DNA from: Methylorubrum rhodinum
GTDB taxonomy: Bacteria > Pseudomonadota > Alphaproteobacteria > Rhizobiales > Beijerinckiaceae
Assembly: GCF_014199935.1 (NCBI RefSeq)
Contig: NZ_JACHOP010000004.1
Coordinates: forward strand, 248,001 to 312,000
Length of the DNA: 64,000 bases
Direction: 5' to 3'
Under the pieces are notes generated by a model that saw only the letters and a program-made list of their open reading frames with translations, had not been told where the DNA came from and did not search any database. Below are positions 8,642 to 21,115 of the stretch, one piece after another; the stretch's first letter is position 1, and each line of letters begins with the position of its first letter. The translations under genes were made by a program, and so were the position numbers.

Positions 8642-9522
8642 CCCGCATGAACCTCTTCGTCTTCGGCCTCGGCTTCTCCGCCCGACACTTTGCGGAAGCG
8701 GAGCGGGCGCGCTTCCGGGCGATCCGCGGGACCGTGACGGAGGCCGCGCGCGCCGAAAAGCTTGGCCCCGAGACCGGCTTCACCCTGCGCGCCTTCGGCC
8801 CAGACGCGGACGATCCCCGCATCGTCGAGGATCTGGCCGACACCGACATCCTCCTCGTCTCTGCCCCGCCGGGCCCCGGCGGCGACACCGCGCTCGCCCG
8901 CTACCGCGACGTCATCGCGAGAAGCCGCATCGCCTGGATCGGCTATCTCTCGACCATCGGGGTCTACGGCGACCAGGACGGCGCCTGGATCGACGAATCC
9001 ACGCCCGCGACCCCGAAAAGCGCCCGCTCGCGGGAGCGCCTCGCCGTCGAGGAGGCATGGCTCGCCTTCGGCCGGGAGACCGGCAAGGCGGTGCAGGTGT
9101 TTCGGCTCTCGGGCATCTACGGCCCAGGCCGCAACCCGATCGTGAAGCTGCGCGACAAGCGCACCCAGCGCATCGTCAAGCCGGGTCAGGTGTTCAACCG
9201 CGTCCACGTCGCCGATATCGCGGCGACGCTCACGGCCTCGATCGAGCGCCCGCGCAACGGCGCGGTCTACAACGTCACCGACGACGAGCCGGCGCCGCCC
9301 CAGACGGTGATCGAGTATGCCGCCGAGCTCACCGGCCTGCCTCTGCCGCCCGCGGTCGATTTCGAGACCGCCGACTTGAGCCCCATGGCCCGCAGCTTCT
9401 ACGGCGAGAACAAGCGGGTGCGGAACCGGCTGATCCGCGAGGAACTGGGCGTGAACCTGACCTACCCGACCTATCGCGAGGGGTTGGCGGCGCTGGTCGC
9501 GGACGCGGAACGTAGCGGCTGA
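8638..9522 (+). CDS. NAD(P)-dependent epimerase/dehydratase-like SDR protein
   Basis: 294 residues, starting at the ATG that overlaps the queG stop (an alternative ATG is three codons on). An extended short-chain dehydrogenase lookalike: N-terminal [14 protein letters not shown] is a variant dinucleotide-binding loop, [18 protein letters not shown] contains the catalytic-type Ser/Tyr region, and [12 protein letters not shown] with [11 protein letters not shown] is typical of NAD-sugar epimerase-like proteins (YeeZ/YbjT-type). The classic YxxxK is not clear, so the catalytic role is uncertain. Probably cotranscribed with GST and queG. Confidence 0.8.
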   Translation: MTRMNLFVFGLGFSARHFAEAERARFRAIRGTVTEAARAEKLGPETGFTLRAFGPDADDPRIVEDLADTDILLVSAPPGPGGDTALARYRDVIARSRIAWIGYLSTIGVYGDQDGAWIDESTPATPKSARSRERLAVEEAWLAFGRETGKAVQVFRLSGIYGPGRNPIVKLRDKRTQRIVKPGQVFNRVHVADIAATLTASIERPRNGAVYNVTDDEPAPPQTVIEYAAELTGLPLPPAVDFETADLSPMARSFYGENKRVRNRLIREELGVNLTYPTYREGLAALVADAERSG

Positions 9523-9526
9523 GCGC

Positions 9527-11479
9527 CTACACGAACCGCACCCCGAGCTCCCCGCCGCTCCGCCGCACCACCTCGCAGGCCCGCGGCGCCTCGCCGTCGA
9601 TGTGCAGGGTGAAGCGGTCCGGCACGGGCCGGTCCTCGATCGACAGCTTGGCGCCGGTCTTCGAGCGGTTGAGCAGCAGGGCCGCGACGCTCCGCTCGCC
9701 GCCGCGCTCGATCGCGAAGGTGACGCGAACGGGCGTCAGGCTGCGCACGCGACCGTTGCTGCGGCGCTCCTCCAGGCCGACGCTCCACGAATCGAGCTTC
9801 TCCGCGAAGCTCGCCACGGTCTCGGCGGTGGCCTGCATGTCGGCGCTGACCTGGCCGGTGGTCGCGCGCTGCTGGGTGCTGGCCGCAACCGTCTGGGTGA
9901 TGAAGCCCTGGACCGTGTCGACGACCGAGGCCGTCGAGGAGAGCGCCTCGCCGACCTCGCGCGAGACCGCCTGCATCGCCCCGATCTCGCCGGTGATGCG
10001 GGAGGTGGCGGCCCGTGCCTGCTCGGCGAGGCCCTTCACCTCGGTCGCGACGACGGCGAAGCCGCGGCCCGCCGCCCCGGCGCGCGCGGCCTCGATGGTG
10101 GCGTTGAGCGCCAGCAGGTTGATCTGGTCGGCGATTCCGGTGATCGCCTCGACCACGCCGTTCATCGCGGCGGCTGCCGCGCCGAGCCGCTCCGAGAGCC
10201 GGCCCGCCGCCTCCATCCGCTCCTGAATCTCGCCGACCGCCCGGTTCGAGCGGTCCATTTGCCCGGCGATCTCGCTCGAGGTGCGGTGCATCTCCTCGGA
10301 GGCCGCCGCGACGCCGCGCACGCGGCCGAGCGTCTGCTCCGCCATGGCGAGCGCGCTCGACCGCAGCGTCATGCTCTGCGTGATGTCGAAGGCGTATTTC
10401 ACCACCTTCACCGGCCGCCCGCTCGCGTCGAGCACGGGGTTGTAGGAGGCCTGGATCCAGACCTCCCGCCCGCCCTTGCCGAGCCGCTGATAGGCGGCCG
10501 AGTTGAACCGGCCCTCCCGCAAGCCCTCCCAGAACGCGGCGTAGGCGGCGCTTCGGGCGTAGTCCGGCGTCACGAACAGGCTGTGATGCCGGCCCGCGAC
10601 CTCGGCCAGCGTGTAGCCCATGGCGGACAGGAAGTTCGCGTTGGCGTCCAACACGGTGCCGTCCATGGCGAACTCGATCACCGCCTGCGAGCGCCGGGCG
10701 GCCTCGACCTGTCCGGCCATGTCGGCGGCCACGACCTTCGCCGCGGTCACGTCGCTGGCGTATTTCACCACCTTGAACGGGCGCCCGGCCAGATCGAGGA
10801 TCGGGTTGTAGCTCGCCTGGATCCACACGTCCCGGCCGTCCCTGGCCCGGCGCTTGAACTCGCCGGCCCGGTACTCGCCCCGCGCCAGCGCCTGCCAGAA
10901 GTCGCGGTATTCCGGCGACGCGGCCTCCGCGGGATCGACGAACAGGCTGTGATGGCGGCCCTGGACCTCGGCGAGTTCGTAGCCGAGCGCGCCGAGGAAA
11001 TTGGCATTGGCGTGGCGGATCGTGCCGTCGAGATCGAACTGGATCACCGCCTGCGAGCGGTCGATCGCCGCGATCTGGCCGGCGGATTCTGCGCTAGCCA
11101 GACGCTCGGCGGTGACGTCGAGGGCGAACTTGACGATCCGCACCGGCCGGCCGCGGGCGTCGAGGACGGGGTTGTAGGTGGCGCGGATCCAGACCTCGCG
11201 CCTGTCCTTGGTGATCCGGCGATACTCGGCGGCCTGGAACGCGCCCTGCCGAAGGGTCTGCCAGAAGGCCTCGTAGGCCGGGGCGGCGGCTTCGGTGGGG
11301 GCGACGAACATCCGGTGATGGCGCCCGCGGACCTCGTCGAGGCGGTAGCCCATCAGGTCGAGGAAGTTCGCGTTGGCCTCCTCGATGGTGCCGTCCAGCG
11401 CGAAGGTGATGACGGCTTGGGAGCGGTGCAGCGCTTCGAGTTGGGCGTTGGCGCCGGAGCGACCCCTGAAGGCGAGCAT
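9527..11479 (-). CDS. Soluble PAS-PAS-PAS methyl-accepting chemotaxis protein with C-terminal PilZ domain
   Basis: 650 residues and no convincing membrane segment, so a cytoplasmic receptor. Three closely similar PAS units occupy roughly residues 15-375, each containing GRHH..FV, an R..REVWI.A.YNP.LD core and VK.A.DVT. The signalling domain follows (about 380-545), with the hairpin tip-like [20 protein letters not shown] and [17 protein letters not shown]. The last about 80 residues fit PilZ, the c-di-GMP receptor fold: an Arg cluster (RRSNGRVR), then [10 protein letters not shown], an N-x-S-x-x-G motif. The protein probably couples an intracellular PAS signal and c-di-GMP to CheA. No che genes are nearby. 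Confidence 0.88.
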   Translation of the reverse strand: MLAFRGRSGANAQLEALHRSQAVITFALDGTIEEANANFLDLMGYRLDEVRGRHHRMFVAPTEAAAPAYEAFWQTLRQGAFQAAEYRRITKDRREVWIRATYNPVLDARGRPVRIVKFALDVTAERLASAESAGQIAAIDRSQAVIQFDLDGTIRHANANFLGALGYELAEVQGRHHSLFVDPAEAASPEYRDFWQALARGEYRAGEFKRRARDGRDVWIQASYNPILDLAGRPFKVVKYASDVTAAKVVAADMAGQVEAARRSQAVIEFAMDGTVLDANANFLSAMGYTLAEVAGRHHSLFVTPDYARSAAYAAFWEGLREGRFNSAAYQRLGKGGREVWIQASYNPVLDASGRPVKVVKYAFDITQSMTLRSSALAMAEQTLGRVRGVAAASEEMHRTSSEIAGQMDRSNRAVGEIQERMEAAGRLSERLGAAAAAMNGVVEAITGIADQINLLALNATIEAARAGAAGRGFAVVATEVKGLAEQARAATSRITGEIGAMQAVSREVGEALSSTASVVDTVQGFITQTVAASTQQRATTGQVSADMQATAETVASFAEKLDSWSVGLEERRSNGRVRSLTPVRVTFAIERGGERSVAALLLNRSKTGAKLSIEDRPVPDRFTLHIDGEAPRACEVVRRSGGELGVRFV

Positions 11480-11552
11480 GTTCGAGTCCGGACTGGCGCT
11501 GACCGTCCTCGATTGAGCCGCACCGCCTTAAGGCCCCGCTAAATCCCGACCG

Positions 11553-11575
11553 AAAAGCAGCATTTGCTGCTTTTT
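11553..11575 (-). terminator. Hairpin terminator after the Nudix gene
   Basis: Perfect 9-bp stem AAAAGCAGC/GCTGCTTTT with a 4-base loop. Read on the minus strand it ends in a T run. It lies 46 bases past the Nudix stop and upstream of the MCP gene, so it probably ends the rnr-DUF983-Nudix transcript. Confidence 0.7.
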
Positions 11576-11620
11576 GTCACGGCACCGTGACCGGTGACGG
11601 GAAAGGTAGGCCGACGGACA

Positions 11621-12379
11621 TCAGATGTGTTCCCGCAGGCTCCTGCCGTGGCGCTCGTAGTAGAACGGGATCGGCCGGTAGGGCGGGAACCCGGCCTGCG
11701 CTGCGCCCTCCAGATCGTCGAGGACGATCCGGGTGATGCGCGGCAGTTCCAGTTTCCGGGCATCGTCGAGGTCGACCCAGGCCAATTCGGTCAATTCCGA
11801 ATCGGGCCCGACGAGGCCGGGCCGTTCGGCGGCGACGCTGCGGCGATCGACGGCGAAGAAGCGGGTGTCGAACCGGCGCGGGCGCTTCGGCGGGGTGATG
11901 GCGCGGGCCACCAGATGCAAGCCTTCGAGATCGGGCATCACGCCCTCTTCGAGAAATGCCTGCCACGCGCCTTCGGGCGCCGTCTCCGGCGGGCCGTAAT
12001 CGCGGGTGCCGATCAAGAGGCCCGTCTCTTCGTAGGTCTCGCGGATGGCGGCCAACGCCAACGAGCGGCCGAGATGATGCGGGGCGCGGGGGAGCTTGGC
12101 CCGCAACGCGTCGTCGGCCCGCTGCGACAGGGCGCCGGCCACCGGCATCTGCCGGTCGGAGGGCTCGATCCGGCCGCCGGGGAAGACGAACTTGCCGCCC
12201 ATGAAGGCGAGCCGCTCGTTGCGCCGGCCCATCAGCACCCGCAGGGTCTTGCGGGAGCGGTCGAGCACGATCAGCGTCGCGGCCTCGCGCGGGCGGAGCG
12301 CAGTCGCGGCTTTGACGGGGGAGGGGGCCTCAGGCGTTGCCGAGTCCGGGGGCGTCGCCTGTTCGGGTTCCTGCCTCAC
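11621..12379 (-). CDS. Nudix hydrolase
   Basis: 252 residues. Nudix enzymes hydrolyse nucleoside diphosphates linked to another group. The Nudix box is visible around residue 95: RETYEETGLLIG (REUXEEXGU core), preceded by FPGGRIEPSD. The N-terminal 35 residues are proline-rich and low complexity. It overlaps the end of the DUF983 gene by 50 bases, so the true start may be further inside, though no later ATG precedes the domain. Substrate cannot be told from sequence. Confidence 0.88.
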   Translation of the reverse strand: MRQEPEQATPPDSATPEAPSPVKAATALRPREAATLIVLDRSRKTLRVLMGRRNERLAFMGGKFVFPGGRIEPSDRQMPVAGALSQRADDALRAKLPRAPHHLGRSLALAAIRETYEETGLLIGTRDYGPPETAPEGAWQAFLEEGVMPDLEGLHLVARAITPPKRPRRFDTRFFAVDRRSVAAERPGLVGPDSELTELAWVDLDDARKLELPRITRIVLDDLEGAAQAGFPPYRPIPFYYERHGRSLREHI

Positions 12380-12815
12380 CGCCGCGCCTCTCCCCGGCGC
12401 CGAGGACCGGCGGCGCCACGCCGAACCCGTGCATACCGAACGCGTATTGCAGGCCGATCACCGCGCCCTTGACCGGCTGAAGCAGCCCGAGCGCCAGGAC
12501 GAGGGTGAGCAGCGGCCAGACCGTGAGCGACAGCCAGAGCGGCACGTCGTAGCCCATCTCGACCTGCAGCACGAGGTAGCCGACGATGTGGCCGACGAGG
12601 AAGATCACGAGGTAGGGCGGCAGGTCGTCGGCCCGGTGGCCCTCCATCGACAGGCCGCAGGCCTCGCATTCCGGCCGCACCTTGAGGAAGCGGCCGAACA
12701 GCTTGCCCTCACCGCAATGCGAGCAGCGGTTGAGGAAGCCGCGAGCCATGGCCGGGACCAGCCGCGTGCGCGTCGCGGCCGCCGTGTCCGGCGGGGGGAA
12801 TGCCTCGATATCCAT
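12330..12815 (-). CDS. DUF983 membrane protein with zinc-ribbon-like N-terminus
   Basis: 161 residues. N-terminal four-cysteine motif: CSHCGEGKLFGRFLKV followed by CEACGLSM, a probable zinc ribbon, then two hydrophobic segments (PYLVIFLVGHIVGYLVL and LWLSLTVWPLLTLVLALGLL). This is the DUF983 pattern; function unknown. It sits between rnr and the Nudix gene on the same strand, a neighbourhood frequent in alphaproteobacteria. Confidence 0.88.
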   Translation of the reverse strand: MDIEAFPPPDTAAATRTRLVPAMARGFLNRCSHCGEGKLFGRFLKVRPECEACGLSMEGHRADDLPPYLVIFLVGHIVGYLVLQVEMGYDVPLWLSLTVWPLLTLVLALGLLQPVKGAVIGLQYAFGMHGFGVAPPVLGAGERRGGEAGTRTGDAPGLGNA

Positions 12816-12838
12816 GACCCGATCCTACCCGCTCCGGC

Positions 12839-15373
<2,535 letters not shown>

Positions 15374-15411
15374 ACCCGTTTTCGATCGATCGCCTCGGCT
15401 TCCACCCCGAG

Positions 15412-15556
15412 CCGTCATCGCGAGGCGGAACTGACGCGATCCAGGGCTCGACCACTCCGAAGAGGGCGAGCCCGCGCCAACGAAACGGTAGACCGCGCGA
15501 ACTCTCTCGGAGAGTGCGGATCGCTGGATGGCTTACGCCTTCGCCTTGCAATGACG
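15412..15556. repeat. Family C dispersed palindromic element, copy 2
   Basis: Runs from CCGTCATCGCGAGGCGGAAC to CGCCTTGCAATGACGG, with GCGATCCAG near the left end and the inverse CGCTGGATGGC near the right, so the ends are imperfect inverted repeats. Occupies nearly all of the space between rnr and the VOC gene. The companion copy is at 2270-2404. Confidence 0.7.
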
Positions 15557-15563
15557 GAGAGGT

Positions 15564-16007
15564 TCACTCCGTCGGATACGTGATGTACTCCATCAGCGAG
15601 CCGTCGGGATCGCGGAAATAGACGCTGACGCCGGCCCCCGCCGCCCCGTTGCGCTCGACCGGCCCGAGTTCGACCGGCACCCCGTGCGCGGAAAGATGCG
15701 CCATCGCGTCCTCGATCGCCCCCGACCAGCGGAAACACAGGTCGCTGCCGCCGGGCATCACGGGTTTCGCCGCCCGGGGCTCGCCGATCCGGCCCGGACC
15801 GTGGACGTTGAGCTGCACCCCGCCGAAGCGGAACGCGACGCCCCGGCCCGCCGGGATCACCTCGGCGCCGAGCACGTCGCGGTAGAACGCGGTCGCGCGA
15901 TCCCAGTCCGAGACGTGGATCACGCAATGGTCGAGATGGATCGCGGGCGCGAGCGCCGCGGCGTCGAGCGGCACGTCCGCGGCGGTCAGGGTCTCGGTCT
16001 CGGGCAT
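15564..16007 (-). CDS. VOC family (glyoxalase/dioxygenase-like) protein
   Basis: 147 residues from the ATG at 16005-16007; an upstream in-frame ATG at 16043 is possible. One vicinal-oxygen-chelate domain: IHLDHCVIHVSDWDRATAFYRDVLGAE (the first His would be a metal ligand), a middle strand VQLNVHGPG, and the C-terminal YFRDPDGSLMEYITYP with the conserved Glu metal ligand. Similar proteins are often annotated as virulence or glyoxalase/bleomycin resistance proteins. Substrate unknown. Confidence 0.88.
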   Translation of the reverse strand: MPETETLTAADVPLDAAALAPAIHLDHCVIHVSDWDRATAFYRDVLGAEVIPAGRGVAFRFGGVQLNVHGPGRIGEPRAAKPVMPGGSDLCFRWSGAIEDAMAHLSAHGVPVELGPVERNGAAGAGVSVYFRDPDGSLMEYITYPTE

Positions 16008-16187
16008 GGCTGTCGGGCTCCGATGTGCGGGCGCCGTGGTCAAGATAACGCGAGGCCGCGCCCCGGCGAGGCGTCGTTCCTGGGCCGATGCGGCCCTCAG
16101 GTCACACCCGAACGGCCCGGCTACGGCTAGTCATGGGGCATGACGTTTCCTCGACCCCCGTCCCGCGACGCCCGCAACGGAGTGGCC

Positions 16188-16856
16188 ATGCCCGCCCGCT
16201 CGTTCGCCCGTTCCTCCGCCGGCCGGACGCTCCTCGCCGCGCTCTGCCTCGTGCCGCTCGCCGCCTGCAAGTCCTCCGGTCCCGGTCCGACGGCCGCGCT
16301 CGACGACGAATCGGCGTGGTATATCGGCACCAAGCCGGACAAGCCGCACGACGTACCGCTGGTCGACACCTCCCGGCTCGATCCGAAGTACCGCCGCCAG
16401 GAGGTCGCCTATGCCGGCCCCGAGGCGCCGGGCACCATCGTGGTCGACATCGACCGGCGCCAGCTCGCCCTGGTGCAGGAGGGCGGCCGGGCGATCCAGT
16501 ACGGCGTCGGCGTGGGCAAGCTCGGCTTCTCGTGGAAGGGCGAGGCGCGCATCGCGCGCAAGGGCGTCTGGCCCGACTGGACGCCCACCACCACCATGGT
16601 CTCGCTCAACCCGGAGATCGACCGCTCGCGCAAGGGCGGCGTCGACAACCCGCTCGGCGCCCGCGCGCTCTACCTCTACCAGGGCAGCCGCGACACGCTG
16701 TTCCGCATCCACGGCACCAACGAGCCGTGGAGCATCGGCGAGCAGATGTCCTCGGGCTGCGTGCGCATGCTCAACGAGGACATCGTCGATCTCTACGAGC
16801 GGGTGCCGGTGGGCACGCGGGTGCTGGTGAAGCGCGGCGGCCGCTATCGTATTTGA
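16188..16856 (+). CDS. L,D-transpeptidase, lipoprotein type (ErfK/YbiS family)
   Basis: 222 residues from the ATG at 16188, chosen over the in-frame ATG at 16140 because it has a GGAG 6 bases upstream and gives a normal signal sequence with lipobox (LVPLAAC). The YkuD domain holds HGTNEP and the catalytic motif SSGCVRM near the C-terminus. These enzymes form 3-3 peptidoglycan crosslinks or attach proteins to the wall from the periplasm. A second family member is at 41339-41932. The AT-rich island begins directly after its stop. Confidence 0.92.
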   Translation: MPARSFARSSAGRTLLAALCLVPLAACKSSGPGPTAALDDESAWYIGTKPDKPHDVPLVDTSRLDPKYRRQEVAYAGPEAPGTIVVDIDRRQLALVQEGGRAIQYGVGVGKLGFSWKGEARIARKGVWPDWTPTTTMVSLNPEIDRSRKGGVDNPLGARALYLYQGSRDTLFRIHGTNEPWSIGEQMSSGCVRMLNEDIVDLYERVPVGTRVLVKRGGRYRI

Positions 16857-16946
16857 AGTTTCTTGCAAATCTAGAATTTTGTAGCAAAAATTTTTGAATT
16901 GTTCTAATATTTTCTGCCGAAACTCTTCGATCTCGTCAGATTCTAT

Positions 16947-16975
16947 TTGATATTTCCGCTTCTTTCGTCTATTAT
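16947..16975 (+). promoter_or_regulatory. Sigma70-type promoter of the island genes
   Basis: TTGATA (16947-16952), 17-base spacer, TATTAT (16970-16975). Each box differs from the TTGACA/TATAAT consensus at one position. Transcription would start about 16982, leaving a leader of about 68 bases before the first island gene. Confidence 0.6.
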
Positions 16976-17049
16976 ATTGGGTACGGCTTATTTATGGAGT
17001 AAAAAATCTCCGCGCTCAAGTTTCAATACAAGATCTTTGGAGAATTGCA

Positions 17050-17466
17050 ATGGCAAAACTTACAATAACAAATCATGTCATGTCAATCGGCGGCCGTATC
17101 ATACAGATTAAGAATATAGCTGAAGTGGGTGTTGTCGAAGATAAATCAGATCAATCTAAGTCAGGTTTCTTATTTATGGTTGGAATTGGTGGTATATTGG
17201 GAGGTGCTATGATACCTTCTTTTCTCGTTTTCTTGTTTGGTGGCGCAATGATAGCGCTCGGTGTATATATAAACAAAAAGAAATATCTTTTGATGCTGCA
17301 AACTAATGCAGGAAAAATTACTCCCTTGAGATCCAAAGATCTGACTCTTCTCGAGTCAATAGTGGAAAAATTAAACGATGCAATGTCGCGCGAAACGGTT
17401 AGCTATTCGATAGATATATCGGACAGCATTATAATGGACTCGCAGATCAACCAAATTTCAAGGTAA
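17050..17466 (+). CDS. Small DUF6232-like membrane protein (island gene 1)
   Basis: 138 residues, ATG with GGAG 7 bases upstream. Layout: a beta-strand-like N-terminus (LTITNHVMSIGGRIIQIKNI), a double hydrophobic segment (about residues 41-75: FLFMVGIGGILGGAMIPSFL and following), a basic stop (NKKK), then YLLMLQTNAGKITPLRSKD and a helix. This resembles DUF6232-type proteins, whose role is unknown. The last 20 residues (SIDISDSIIMDSQINQ) look like a polar beta motif also found at the start of the next protein. Codon use is AT-rich, unlike all neighbours. The family call is by pattern memory and needs a profile search. Confidence 0.7.
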   Translation: MAKLTITNHVMSIGGRIIQIKNIAEVGVVEDKSDQSKSGFLFMVGIGGILGGAMIPSFLVFLFGGAMIALGVYINKKKYLLMLQTNAGKITPLRSKDLTLLESIVEKLNDAMSRETVSYSIDISDSIIMDSQINQISR

Positions 17467-17485
17467 GGCAAGCGGGAGAAATAAA

Positions 17486-17713
17486 ATGTCTAACATCAAT
17501 ATAAGTGGAAGCTATGTCCAAAATTCTCAGATTGGCACTTTCACAGGAAGTAATACGAACAACGAACTCAGCCCTGTCAGCGACCCTAAGGCGCATGCGG
17601 TAAATCAACAGATTTTGCAACCTGATAAATTACCGCTTCAAGCGGCGTGGAAGAATCTGCCAGTTGTAAACGCATGCATTCAAATTCTCCGCGCACTGCA
17701 CGTGCCAATCTGA
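17486..17713 (+). CDS. 75-residue protein with polar Asn/Ser-rich N-terminus (island gene 2)
   Basis: ATG preceded by GGGAG at good spacing and 19 bases after gene 1, so almost certainly cotranscribed. The N-terminal 30 residues (NINISGSYVQNSQIGTF, then TGSNTNNE) resemble the short polar beta repeats that link domains in bacterial STAND, TIR or caspase-like conflict proteins. The rest (PLQAAWKNLPVVNACIQILR) is predicted helical. I do not recognise a family. It may be a complete small protein or the surviving start of a longer one; there is no obvious coding continuation after its TGA. Confidence 0.6.
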   Translation: MSNINISGSYVQNSQIGTFTGSNTNNELSPVSDPKAHAVNQQILQPDKLPLQAAWKNLPVVNACIQILRALHVPI

Positions 17714-17858
17714 GAGTTTTTCGCAAGAGAAACTAAACTCTATTTAAAAATTTAAAACGGAAAAGCACTCGAAAGATTAACCATATTGTAGCGTACTCAT
17801 AGTTTCTTGAATCGAGCCTCATTATTTTATTGCTCTGAATCGACGTAGAGAGCATTTC

Positions 17859-18011
17859 ATCGCCCTCACGATCTCCCACCTCCAGCCGATCGCCACCATC
17901 GCCGCCGGCATCCTGATCCGGATCGCACTGCGGCTCCTCAACTACATCGTTGCGATCTACCTCATCGTCGTCGGGCTGATCGGCCTGGGCGTCCTGCGCC
18001 ACCTCGGGTGA
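17859..18011 (+). pseudogene. DUF3096 small membrane protein, start lost at island border
   Basis: Too short for ordinary gene finding. The frame ending TGA at 18009-18011 reads LTISHLQPIATIAAG, then LLNYIVAIYLIVVGLIGLG, a clear DUF3096 signature (two hydrophobic helices). Complete relatives begin with a Met a few residues before the ISHLQPI-type segment. Here no ATG, GTG or TTG occurs in frame there, and the sequence upstream becomes AT-rich at about 17853. The gene therefore seems to have been cut at its 5' end by the island. A weak CTG at 17835 has no ribosome site. Confidence 0.7.
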
Positions 18012-18148
18012 GGCTCTGACAGAGCGGGTCCTTCGTCACCCCCGCCGGCGGGGCGCGCGAAGCTTCTCCTTGCGCCGCGGCAGGAGTTGGGCCACGCCCG
18101 CGGGCACGGCTATGATTATGAGCACGCCATCCGCCAGCGGAGAGCCTG

Positions 18149-20815
<2,667 letters not shown>

Positions 20816-20855
20816 TCGTCGGCGTCCCGGGGATCGCGTCCCGGTAGCAACCAGG

Positions 20856-20973
20856 GCCGTCATTCCGGGACCGCGCAGCGGACCCCGGAATCCACCTGTG
20901 ACGCGACGCCCAAAAACAGCGTCGCGGCCGGTCTCGAGTTCCGGGTTCCCCTCAGGCGCGCCGGAATGACGGC
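20856..20973. repeat. Family B palindromic element, copy 1
   Basis: Perfect 13-base terminal inverted repeats GCCGTCATTCCGG (20856-20868) and CCGGAATGACGGC (20961-20973), with inner CCCCGGAATCC and GTTCCGGGTTCC arms. Related copies are at 32502-32600 (degenerate) and 35166-35283. It fills part of the 300-base gap between ppdK and the FAD gene; nothing else is seen there. Confidence 0.75.
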
Positions 20974-21115
20974 AGGGGCGTGTGGCACGGGACACGCCGA
21001 TCGTTCTGCCCATCCACGGGATCGTCACGCTCGGCCCACGCCTTGCCCCACCGTCGGCAAAGCAACGGGAGCCGTCCCATGCGGGGGCGGTTCGTTCCGC
21101 TTCGGATCAAGCGTG

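Larger units (their letters stand above)
16857..17853 (+). other. AT-rich genomic island carrying two small genes
   Basis: Base composition changes abruptly after the transpeptidase stop: A/T-rich codons and spacers run to about 17853, then GC-rich sequence resumes inside a DUF3096 reading frame. Contents: a 193-base leader with a promoter, two genes in the same direction 19 bases apart, and a non-coding AT-rich tail. No integrase, transposase, tRNA or long inverted repeat is visible. A 9-base direct repeat AGTTTCTTG lies at 16857-16865 and 17801-17809, framing both genes. Signs of horizontal acquisition are clear from composition; the mechanism is not. Confidence 0.8.

Noticed and set aside
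17714-17760. Terminator after island gene 2 (AGAGTTT/AAACTCT hairpin).
   Set aside because: The 7-bp A/T-rich stem has a long loop and is not followed by a clean T run; too weak to call.
16857-17853. Island interpreted as an insertion sequence or prophage remnant.
   Set aside because: No transposase, integrase or phage structural gene, no terminal inverted repeats and no tRNA attachment site were seen.
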